This document shows positions 1 to 4,843 of a stretch of 5,057 nucleotides of DNA, piece after piece. The notes under the pieces are model-generated. The model was not told the origin of the DNA, ran no database searches, and saw only the letters and a list, made by a program, of their open reading frames with translations. Every line of letters starts with the position of its first letter. Position 1 is the first letter of the stretch. Source of the stretch: Patescibacteria group bacterium (GTDB lineage: Bacteria > Patescibacteriota > Minisyncoccia > Phycocordibacterales > UBA6065); the NCBI GenBank assembly GCA_028866595.1, contig JAGWHV010000049.1:1-5057 (forward strand), written 5' to 3'. The translations under genes and the position numbers were made by a program.

Positions 1-25
1 TGCGCACGCCGGCCCTTATGTGAAC

Positions 26-47
26 AAGAAACGCCTGCTATCAGGCG
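26..47 (-). terminator. Probable intrinsic terminator after the leftmost reading frame
   Basis: On the minus strand a 6-bp GC-rich stem (CGCCTG / CAGGCG, loop ATAG) is followed directly by TTTCTT. The stem overlaps the TGA stop of the 41-469 frame, a compact arrangement seen in small genomes. The stem is short, so termination efficiency is uncertain. Confidence 0.5.
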
Positions 48-469
48 GCTTCCTGGCTTTGCTCCCCCGTGGGAACGGCATCGCCCTCCGGCTTCACCTG
101 CGGACGCAGACGCTCTTGGTCGTGCCGCTTCGGGATCATCCCCCTGGCGGTGTCGTAGTCCTTCTTGTAACCCCACTGAGTCACGAAGAAGGGAGCGTTT
201 TTGATGTCCTCCGTCGTCTCGACGAAGACCACGATCTTGGTCTGCTTCTGCAGGTCCGTCTCGTCGAGGCGGATCTTCTGGCCGAGGTCGAAGCACGGGA
301 CATGGTGTCCCGGCACGATCCGGCAGCCGCAGTCCATGGCGAGGACGATGAGCGCCTCCTAGCCATTTTCGATCGAGGTGACGACCGCGAACTCGTTGCC
401 GAGATACGCGAGTTTGACCGTGTGTGGCTGACCGAGGATCGGCCGCAAGGCATCTTGGGCTTTTTTCAT
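41..469 (-). pseudogene. Unknown ~142-codon reading frame interrupted by one in-frame TAG
   Basis: Reading from ATG at 469 gives MKKAQDALRPILG... for 36 codons, then TAG at 361-359, then the same frame continues without a shift through an internal ATG at 337 to TGA at 43-41. Both halves have normal protein composition: a mixed hydrophobic and charged start, a CGC-containing middle, and a K/R/E/Q-rich hydrophilic tail (QVKPEGDAVPTGEQSQEAA). I recognise no family. No Shine-Dalgarno precedes the ATG. A near-consensus promoter with a palindromic operator lies ~90 nt upstream and a hairpin terminator overlaps the stop, so the unit looks like a regulated single-gene transcript. It may be a recent nonsense pseudogene, a gene restarted at 337 (98 aa), a sequencing error, or a TAG read-through gene. 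Other genes here end in TAA or TGA, so they say nothing about TAG. Confidence 0.5.
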
Positions 470-556
470 GGTATGGTGAGGAACTAACTCTTTGCTGGAA
501 AGCGTGTGCTTGTCGCGCAAGACTCCGGGTCATGCGCTATTCCATGTTCGCCCACC

Positions 557-585
557 ATTGTAGCATTGATGCTACAAGATGTCAA
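557..585 (-). promoter_or_regulatory. Strong sigma70-type promoter for the 41-469 frame
   Basis: The minus strand reads TTGACA (585-580), a 17-nt spacer, then TACAAT (562-557). The -35 is perfect, the -10 has five of six matches, and the spacing is ideal. The predicted start is near 550, which gives an ~80-nt leader before the ATG at 469. It lies between the pyruvate kinase stop (609) and that ATG. Confidence 0.75.
558..577. promoter_or_regulatory. Perfect palindromic operator inside the promoter
   Basis: The 9-nt half-sites TTGTAGCAT and ATGCTACAA are exact reverse complements separated by 2 nt. The palindrome fills the -35/-10 spacer and covers most of the -10 hexamer, which is the position expected for a repressor operator. 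No T-run follows on either strand, so it is not a terminator. The regulator is not in this window. The TACA/TGTA-type half-site loosely recalls BlaI/MecI-like operators, but that assignment is only a guess. Confidence 0.6.
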
Positions 586-608
586 TAGCGTCCGTTTATG
601 GCGCCTAT

Positions 609-2030
609 TTACAGCGTCTCTATGAGAAGCATGTTTGTCTCGGTATTTTTGCCGAATGGCAGAGCCGAAGCCATGACGATCTTGTCGCCGCGCTTGGCCA
701 GTTTGTTCTTGAGGAAATGCTGGCGGACGATATCGGCGACTTCGTTGAAATCTGTCGTCCGCTTTACGAGAACGGGCGTCGTCCCCCACGTCAGGATAGA
801 CTGCCGATACGTCACTTCATTGGGCGTAAAGACGAATATATGCTGGCTCGGGCGGTGGCGCGAGATCGAGCGAGCGCTTTTGCCGCCCATGGTGAACGAC
901 ACGAGATATTTCGCGCCGACGCGATCAGCGGTCCTCACCGCCGAAGCCGTCACCGACTCTGCCGACGTCTGGAGCTCGCCTTCGGAAAGGCTCATAAAGC
1001 GCTTCTTGAGAAGGTCGTTCTCTACTTGGAGAGCGACTTTGTTCATGACTTCGACGGCCTGGACGGGGAATTCGCCGAGAGTCGTTTCCTCAGAGAGCAT
1101 GACGGCGTCAGTGCCGTCGAGGATGGCGTTCGCGACGTCGGAGACTTCAGCGCGGGTCGGAACGGGCGCCTTGATCATCGATTCGAGCATCTGGGTAGCA
1201 GTGATGACCGGCTTGCCAGCCTCATTGCATTTCCTGATGAGCATTTTTTGAGCGGCGGGAACTTTTTCGGCCGGTATCTCGATGGCCAAGTCGCCGCGAG
1301 CGACCATCACGCCGTCGGCGAGATCGATTATCTGTTCGATGCAGGCGAGTGCCTGCGGCGTCTCGATCTTGGCGATTATCTTTGCTGTCGACTTGCGCTT
1401 GATGAGGATGTCTCGGAGCTCGGCGATATCCGAAGGCCGGCGGACGAACGACAGGGCGATGAAATCGACCTTGTTTTTGATGCCGAATTCGAGGTCGGCC
1501 CGGTCTTTCTCGGTGAGGGACGATATCGACAGGTCCGAATCAGGCAAGTTCACACCGCGCTTGCCCTTTATCTCGCCGCCGATGAGGACTTTGCAGACGA
1601 CATCGTTGCCGCGAACGTCGATGACCTCGAGTTTTTTCCTGCCGTCATGGAGAAAAACGATGTGGCCTTTCTTGACCTCTTTCGCAAAGTTCGGGTAATT
1701 GACGGAGACGCGCGTCTCGTCGCCCTCGACCTTATTGGTCGTCAAAGTGAATCTCTGACCTTCTTTGAGAGTGACGGATTCGGTCTTGAACATGCCTATG
1801 CGGATCTTCGGGCCGCCGAGATCCTGGAGGATAGCTGCCGGGATGCCTGTCTTGGCTACGGCTTTTTTAAGGTTGGCGACGCGATTCTGGTGCTCGGCGA
1901 AATCGCCGTGGGAAAAATTAAGGCGCATGACGTTCATGCCGGCTTGGAGCAATGCCTCAAGCTTGGCCTCTGATTCGGTCGCTGGGCCGATGGTGCAGAC
2001 GATCTTGGTCTTTTTCTGGGTATCCTTCAC
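609..2030 (-). CDS. pyk: Pyruvate kinase
   Basis: Cytosolic last step of glycolysis: phosphoenolpyruvate + ADP to pyruvate + ATP. The 473-aa length is normal for the bacterial enzyme. Visible landmarks are KIVCTIGPAT (9-18), MRLNFSHGD (35-43), the B domain (about 75-172), KIIAKIE with catalytic K221 and metal ligand E223, VARGDLAIE with metal ligand D247, ITATQMLESM with T279, and a C-terminal domain from about 346 with TMGGKSARSISRHRP, where family effector sites lie. The usual DTKGPEIRT is DLGGPKIRI (70-78). In rabbit-muscle numbering this puts Leu at 113, Lys at 117 and Ile at 120, the pattern reported for K+-independent enzymes. The start is GTG at 2030: an in-frame TAA lies 9 nt upstream, and the next ATG (M32) would delete the N-terminal motif. 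There is no Shine-Dalgarno. An AT-rich TAAAAT just upstream suggests a very short leader. The stop is TAA. Confidence 0.97.
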   Translation of the reverse strand: MKDTQKKTKIVCTIGPATESEAKLEALLQAGMNVMRLNFSHGDFAEHQNRVANLKKAVAKTGIPAAILQDLGGPKIRIGMFKTESVTLKEGQRFTLTTNKVEGDETRVSVNYPNFAKEVKKGHIVFLHDGRKKLEVIDVRGNDVVCKVLIGGEIKGKRGVNLPDSDLSISSLTEKDRADLEFGIKNKVDFIALSFVRRPSDIAELRDILIKRKSTAKIIAKIETPQALACIEQIIDLADGVMVARGDLAIEIPAEKVPAAQKMLIRKCNEAGKPVITATQMLESMIKAPVPTRAEVSDVANAILDGTDAVMLSEETTLGEFPVQAVEVMNKVALQVENDLLKKRFMSLSEGELQTSAESVTASAVRTADRVGAKYLVSFTMGGKSARSISRHRPSQHIFVFTPNEVTYRQSILTWGTTPVLVKRTTDFNEVADIVRQHFLKNKLAKRGDKIVMASALPFGKNTETNMLLIETL

Positions 2031-2042
2031 GTTATTATTTTA

Positions 2043-2075
2043 TCTAAGAAATGAAAATCCCCGTGAGGGGACTTC
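2043..2075 (-). terminator. Hairpin terminator or leader hairpin between the membrane gene and pyk
   Basis: As minus-strand RNA, GAAGUCCCC pairs with GGGGAUUUUC around a UCAC loop. That is 9 bp including two G.U pairs, which exist only on this strand, followed by a U-rich tail (UUUUCAUUUCUU). It lies ~75 nt past the stop of the 2149-2874 gene and ~20 nt before the pyk GTG. It therefore either ends the upstream transcript or acts as an attenuator in the pyk leader. Confidence 0.5.
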
Positions 2076-2101
2076 ATGATACACCGACAGGCGGCATTTC
2101 G

Positions 2102-2120
2102 CCAGACGTTAACCAGACGT
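2102..2120. repeat. Tandem 8-bp direct repeat in the pyk upstream region
   Basis: CCAGACGT occurs at 2102-2109 and again at 2113-2120, an 11-nt period, which places both copies on about the same face of the helix. Next to it, caagcg-gga-cgcttg (2121-2135) and gcttg-ggc-caagc (2131-2143) are overlapping, mutually exclusive small hairpins. The repeat could be an activator or repressor site for pyk, or chance. Confidence 0.25.
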
Positions 2121-2148
2121 CAAGCGGGACGCTTGGGCCAAGCTTAGC

Positions 2149-2874
2149 TTAGGCCTGTGCCGCGGGATGATGGTGCCCCTTGAGCACATCATACGCCTTG
2201 CCGACGGCGATAATTGAGATAGGCAGGGTCAATATCGTGCCGATAACAGTCAGCGCGCCTATGATAGATATGACGGCCACGAGGATGACGAGGCCGAGCG
2301 TCTTCCAGAAGCATTCTTCGGTCAATTTGAAGGACCGCTTGAATGCCTCGATCGGACCCATGCCCTCGACGATGGCGAGAGTCGCGAATTGGAGCTTGAT
2401 GATGACGAACATATATGCGAGCCCGCCGATCAGGAAGAAAAGAGGCGCCGCCGGTCCGGCTATGAAAAGGAAGAAAATTATGACGACTGCGAACACCGCC
2501 CAGATGAGAACATAGAGGAGAGCGAACAGGACGAAGCGGCCGTATACGCCGAGACCATGCGGGAACGTGTCGCCCCAGGAGAATTTCCTACCCTGACCTT
2601 CAATGAGACCCATGTTCGTGATGGCGTATAACAAAACGAGAGCATACACCGCATACGCGATTACCATGGCGAGCATCGACGGCCACATCGCCGCAAACAC
2701 GGCGGCCATAGCATGCGGATCCATATTCGGCCCGATAAAAGGATTGGCTGGCCGCTTGATGAGCCAGTTAACCGCCGTGAGAATGAGGCCCACGCCGCCC
2801 AGGACTTGCCAATTACCGACGAATCGGTTCCAAGCATGGGCGAATGCCTGACCGATCGAAAATGTCTTTTTCAT
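2149..2874 (-). CDS. Multi-pass membrane protein, uncharacterised (DUF975/GPDPase_memb-like)
   Basis: The 241-aa integral membrane protein has no cleavable signal. Hydrophobic stretches lie at about 22-38, 63-87, 112-138, 141-168, 191-213 and 213-226, so about five or six helices are likely. A cytosolic-looking N-terminus (MKKTFSIGQAFAHAWNRF) leads into helix 1. An amphipathic segment, EGMGPIEAFKRSFKLTEE (170-187), precedes the last helices. It resembles the 'EAFKRSF' segment of small membrane domain families annotated as DUF975 or glycerophosphodiesterase-membrane-like. This placement is tentative, there is no catalytic domain, and the substrate is unknown. The tail ends GHHHPAAQA. The ATG at 2874 follows the tRNA-Ile gene by only 29 nt. 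There is no Shine-Dalgarno. A TAGAAT -10-like hexamer (2881-2886) would start transcription almost at the ATG, so the message may be leaderless or may be read through from the tRNA. The stop is TAA. Confidence 0.85.
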   Translation of the reverse strand: MKKTFSIGQAFAHAWNRFVGNWQVLGGVGLILTAVNWLIKRPANPFIGPNMDPHAMAAVFAAMWPSMLAMVIAYAVYALVLLYAITNMGLIEGQGRKFSWGDTFPHGLGVYGRFVLFALLYVLIWAVFAVVIIFFLFIAGPAAPLFFLIGGLAYMFVIIKLQFATLAIVEGMGPIEAFKRSFKLTEECFWKTLGLVILVAVISIIGALTVIGTILTLPISIIAVGKAYDVLKGHHHPAAQA

Positions 2875-2903
2875 GCCTATATTCTACCAAAAAACCAGAA
2901 TTG

Positions 2904-2976
2904 TGCGCGTACTAGGATTCGAACCTAGGACCCCATCAGTATCAGTGATGTGCTCTACCAACTGAGCTATACGCGC
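2904..2976 (-). tRNA. tRNA-Ile (anticodon GAU)
   Basis: The cloverleaf folds completely in 73 nt: acceptor GCGCGUA/UACGCGC, D arm GCUC-AGUUGGUA-GAGC, anticodon arm CAUCA-CUGAUAC-UGAUG with anticodon GAU, 5-nt variable loop GGGUC, T arm CUAGG-UUCGAAU-CCUAG, and discriminator A73. The 3' CCA is not encoded (A is followed by CAA), so a CCA-adding enzyme is required. It has its own promoter (3002-3030), and a T6 run ~10 nt downstream could help end the transcript. In many bacteria this tRNA sits inside the 16S-23S spacer. Here it lies ~680 nt past the 16S 3' end, beyond two terminators and a protein gene. Confidence 0.97.
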
Positions 2977-3001
2977 GTTTTCAGCCAGCGAATGTCCACG
3001 A

Positions 3002-3030
3002 AATATAGCAAAAACGGCCCTATTTTTCAA
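3002..3030 (-). promoter_or_regulatory. Sigma70-type promoter of tRNA-Ile
   Basis: The minus strand reads TTGAAA (3030-3025), a 17-nt spacer, then TATATT (3007-3002). Each hexamer has five of six consensus matches. The predicted start is near 2995, ~20 nt before the mature tRNA 5' end at 2976. Confidence 0.7.
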
Positions 3031-3075
3031 GAAAAAGCAGAAAGCGCTCGGGACCACGGGGGTCCAGAGCGCTTT
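3031..3075 (-). terminator. Strong intrinsic terminator of the small membrane protein gene
   Basis: AAAGCGCTC (3041-3049) pairs with GAGCGCTTT (3067-3075). A one-nucleotide mismatch follows, then GGACC/GGTCC with a 5-nt loop. On the minus strand it is followed by TTTCTGCTTTTTC. It begins 8 nt past the TAA of the 3083-3403 gene and could work in both directions. Confidence 0.85.
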
Positions 3076-3082
3076 TCATCGG

Positions 3083-3403
3083 TTACTTGTCGGCGTCGCC
3101 GTACCAGACGAGCTGGTAGCGACCGTCGAACACCAACTGACGTTGTTTGCTGGTAAGGTCTGCGGCAAGGATCTCCTTGCCACCGATGTCGACCTTGACC
3201 AGCTCCCCATCGGAATACCGTTCATACACCGTGGGAATGGGTTCGAAGAACTTGCCGACGGGGCCGGCAATGGACGGAACGAGCCATGCGAGGGCCGTCA
3301 CTGCGGCGATGATCATCATCGCCGTGACGACGGGGTTGAGCCAGAAAGTCTGGCTCACCTGTTCGTACTCCTGCGTGAACGCAGGACGGAGGTTTGTCTT
3401 CAT
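3083..3403 (-). CDS. Small single-TM protein of unknown function
   Basis: This 106-aa protein has a hydrophilic N-terminus (MKTNLRPAFTQEYEQVSQTF), one long hydrophobic segment at about residues 22-46 (LNPVVTAMMIIAAVTALAWLV), and a ~60-aa polar C-terminus containing PTVYERYSDGELVKVDIGG and ending QLVWYGDADK. Topology is probably a single anchor with the C-terminal part outside, but no sorting signal proves this. I recognise no family. I chose the ATG at 3403. A longer reading to 3511 would place the rRNA terminator (3474-3498) and a good promoter (3427-3454) inside the coding region. The predicted transcription start is ~17 nt before this ATG. There is no Shine-Dalgarno (the upstream sequence is CAATTTCCC). 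The gene is a one-gene unit between the 16S terminator and tRNA-Ile. The stop is TAA. Confidence 0.8.
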   Translation of the reverse strand: MKTNLRPAFTQEYEQVSQTFWLNPVVTAMMIIAAVTALAWLVPSIAGPVGKFFEPIPTVYERYSDGELVKVDIGGKEILAADLTSKQRQLVFDGRYQLVWYGDADK

Positions 3404-3426
3404 GGGAAATTGCTGGACCGCTGTCA

Positions 3427-3454
3427 ATATTACCATAAAGATGGTTTTTGTCAA
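3427..3454 (-). promoter_or_regulatory. Sigma70-type promoter of the small membrane protein gene
   Basis: The minus strand reads TTGACA (3454-3449), a 16-nt spacer, then TAATAT (3432-3427). The -35 is perfect. The predicted start near 3420 leaves a ~17-nt leader before the ATG at 3403. Confidence 0.75.
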
Positions 3455-3473
3455 TGTGCCTCCGATGCGACGG

Positions 3474-3498
3474 AAAAGCCGCCCTTTCGGGCGGCTTT
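3474..3498 (-). terminator. Intrinsic terminator at the end of the 16S rRNA transcript
   Basis: A perfect 10-bp stem AAAGCCGCCC / GGGCGGCTTT closes a GAAA tetraloop (minus-strand reading) and is followed by a T-run (TTTTCC). It lies ~150 nt past the 16S 3' end, so the rRNA transcript appears to stop here without a 23S gene. Confidence 0.85.
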
Positions 3499-3651
3499 CG
3501 CATAAAAACATACCGTATTCTATTTTGTTCCGTTCTGGTCGCAGGTACTTCCCCTGCCTCCATCCGGTTTAAGGTCCCGGCTGACCACAGCTGTGAGGCT
3601 GTATCGACGCAGTGAGCTCGCGACCGAATATATCGGCGCGAAGCGTTTTTC
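3499..3651 (-). other. 3' external spacer of the 16S gene
   Basis: This is transcribed spacer between the 16S 3' end and its terminator. I see no tRNA, no coding frame and no start of a 23S gene. Small local hairpins are present, such as CCGA-tatat-TCGG near 3625-3637 and the palindrome CACAGCTGTG near 3587-3596. The pre-rRNA processing stem cannot be judged because the 16S 5' leader is outside the window. Confidence 0.6.
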
Positions 3652-3781
3652 ACTTGAAATAATCCACGAGCAGCTTCCGCTACCCGTGCCTTGTTACGAC
3701 TTACTCCCTGTCATTGAGCTTGCCTTAGGCCGCGACGAGCGCGGACTTCGGGCACTCCCAACTCCCTTGAGTTGACGGGCG

Positions 3782-3846
3782 ATTGTCTTCGATAAACTTC
3801 GAATTGACGTTCCCACTGCACAGACGGATTTCCCGTATGCAGCGAG
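3782..3846 (-). other. Domain V-like and domain VI-like hairpins at the intron 3' end
   Basis: In minus-strand RNA, CUCGCUGCA (3846-3838) pairs with UGCAGUGGG (3820-3812), with two wobble pairs. A U/CUG internal loop follows, then ACGG-GAAAU-CCGU, for 35 nt in total. After an AAC linker, GUC-AA-UUCGA-AGUUUA-UCGAA-GAC (3808-3785) folds into a second hairpin, and AAU ends the intron. Size and order match group II domains V and VI. The A on the 3' strand of domain VI is paired, so there is no obvious bulged branch point. Confidence 0.5.
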
Positions 3847-3847
3847 C

Positions 3848-4282
3848 TCAATGCATTGTTTGCTTGATCGCAAACATCTTCCGTATCCCTGATTTTGTGT
3901 GATGCATATTATTAGCCATCATCTCCATCAAAACACAGAATGTCTCGAAATCTTTTCTTTTGGAATTGAATTTGAGCCTGTGTCTTTTGAAGAAAGGGAT
4001 GATGATGTTCGATATGTCATCACGATTGTAGACCTCATATCTGTAGCAGTGCTGATGGTTGGGACGCGTATCCTTTTGGAAGTAAACGCTTCCGCAACCA
4101 AAGAACTTCTTTAGATGATAGAGGATATCCTTGTCTTTTTCGACAAGCTTTATATAGAACTTCGGCTCTGCGACTGCTCGTCGCTTCGCTTTCTTTTCCA
4201 TATCGATATCCCTGATGTAGACAGTGAAGCTTCCCTCACCATCTACGAGGCCCACAATATAATCCGGCGTAAGACTTTGCAT
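3848..4282 (-). CDS. LAGLIDADG homing endonuclease encoded in the 16S intron
   Basis: This 144-aa protein has one LAGLIDADG motif, YIVGLVDGEGSF at residues 8-19. E16 is the likely catalytic acid and the G-rich helix is the dimer interface. Family features follow: FYIKLVEKDKDILYHLKKFFG (42-62), the GCGSVYF strand, YRYEVYNRDDISNIIIPFF (80-98), then KRKDFETFCVLMEMM and a basic tail. One motif and this length mean it should act as a homodimer that cuts the intronless 16S allele near positions 1399/1400. It may also help splicing as a maturase, as some relatives do. The start is ATG at 4282, with GAAGGA ~11 nt upstream, the only convincing Shine-Dalgarno in the window. The TGA stop lies 2 nt before the domain V-like hairpin. 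Its A/T-rich lysine-heavy codon use differs from pyk. It appears intact. Confidence 0.93.
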   Translation of the reverse strand: MQSLTPDYIVGLVDGEGSFTVYIRDIDMEKKAKRRAVAEPKFYIKLVEKDKDILYHLKKFFGCGSVYFQKDTRPNHQHCYRYEVYNRDDISNIIIPFFKRHRLKFNSKRKDFETFCVLMEMMANNMHHTKSGIRKMFAIKQTMH

Positions 4283-4300
4283 TGAGAGAGTTCCTTCGCC

Positions 4301-4322
4301 GATCTCACCTTGCGATGAGATC
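4301..4322 (-). other. GNRA-capped hairpin and ribosome site before the endonuclease ORF
   Basis: GAUCUCAUC pairs with GGUGAGAUC (9 bp, one U.G) around a GCAA tetraloop. Directly upstream is GUCAUAGUAGUC; directly downstream is GGCGAAGGA and then AUG at 4282. This leader-hairpin-AAGGA-start order recalls the domain IVa region in front of maturase ORFs in bacterial group II introns. The hairpin sits just ahead of the ribosome site and could affect access to it. Confidence 0.6.
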
Positions 4323-4442
4323 GACTACTATGACTCAGCTGACTTCTGACGCTGCGTCAGTTTAGATTATACAGCATCAGATCTCCACAGGTCACTTGGT
4401 ATTCTATTCCGAGCATCCATTACGAGCTTTTTATGAGTTTTC

Positions 4443-4467
4443 CCTACCCTCACCGCCCACCGGTAGG
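4443..4467 (-). other. Candidate EBS1 hairpin of the intron
   Basis: CCUACC (4467-4462) pairs with GGUAGG (4448-4443), leaving a 13-nt loop that ends GGUGAG. GUGAG (4453-4449) is complementary to the last five exon nucleotides CUCAC (4620-4616). The G just before it (4454) can pair with the first 3'-exon nucleotide C (3781), like the delta-delta' contact of IIA-type introns. Confidence 0.4.
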
Positions 4468-4843
4468 TCAACTCGCTCTTTAATGTGTAAGGCTGCTTTT
4501 TGCTTCCAGATCCTCCACAGTACACCTCGCGGTATGACTGCTATCTTTCAGCTACTCTATTTTTAGAGAGTGGACTTTAACCACTTAGATCGCCAAGCTG
4601 CTGCGCGCTTTTATTGTGAGTACAAGACTTGAGAACGTATTCACCTCGGTATAGCTGACCCGAGATTACTAGCAAATCCAACTTCATGAGGTCGAGTTGC
4701 AGACCTCAATCCGAACTAGGGCGCGCTTTCTGACGATTTGCTCAGGGTTTCCCCGTCGCATCGCGTTGTACGCGCCATTGTATCACGTGTGTAGCCCAGG
4801 GTATCAAAGGGCCATGCTGATCTGGCGTCATCCTCACCTTCCT

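Larger units (their letters stand above)
3782..4615 (-). mobile_element. Intron in 16S rRNA (E. coli 1399/1400) with a LAGLIDADG ORF; group II-like RNA
   Basis: The rRNA runs exactly to UUGUACUCAC (C1399 at 4616) and resumes at CGCCCGUCA (C1400 at 3781), so ~834 nt must be removed. ACAAT flanks both junctions, which leaves a few nucleotides of ambiguity. Features that fit a group II intron: GGUUAAAGUCC in a 5-bp hairpin (4569-4585), GCUCGGAAUAG and CAAGUGACC...GGAGAUCUG segments, GUCAGCUGAGUCAUAGUAG before the ORF, a GNRA hairpin plus GAAGGA at the ORF start, a 35-nt domain V-like hairpin, a 3-nt linker, a domain VI-like hairpin and an AU 3' end. Against it: the 5' end is AAUAAAAGCGCG rather than GUGCG, and domain V lacks a clearly paired AGC triad. 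Group I remains possible, but no P7 pairing was found. Mobility would be homing by the encoded endonuclease. Confidence 0.85.

Noticed and set aside
20..487. Plus-strand open frame of 155 codons
   Set aside because: It is antisense to the 41-469 frame, which has a promoter, operator and terminator on the minus strand. The plus frame has none of these.
1..533. Minus-strand frame from ATG at 533 that avoids the TAG and runs off the left edge
   Set aside because: It is open only because of GC bias; its translation is a run of R, A, P, G and H without hydrophobic pattern. The ATG-469 frame has far more normal composition.
579..1973. Long plus-strand open frame of 464 codons
   Set aside because: It lies entirely antisense to pyruvate kinase, which has all family motifs. 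The translation is low-complexity in R, D and F and resembles no protein. It is a codon-bias shadow.
3404..3511. N-terminal extension of the small membrane protein to ATG 3511
   Set aside because: It would place a perfect rRNA terminator and a TTGACA/TAATAT promoter within coding sequence. The ATG at 3403 fits the predicted transcript start.
3782..4615. Archaeal-type bulge-helix-bulge intron
   Set aside because: The sequences around the two junctions do not form the required helix with two 3-nt bulges.
3782..4615. Canonical group I intron
   Set aside because: No convincing internal guide for the 5' exon and no P7 (R/S) pairing was found, and the last intron base is not a clear G at the exon boundary. 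Not excluded; a covariance search is needed.
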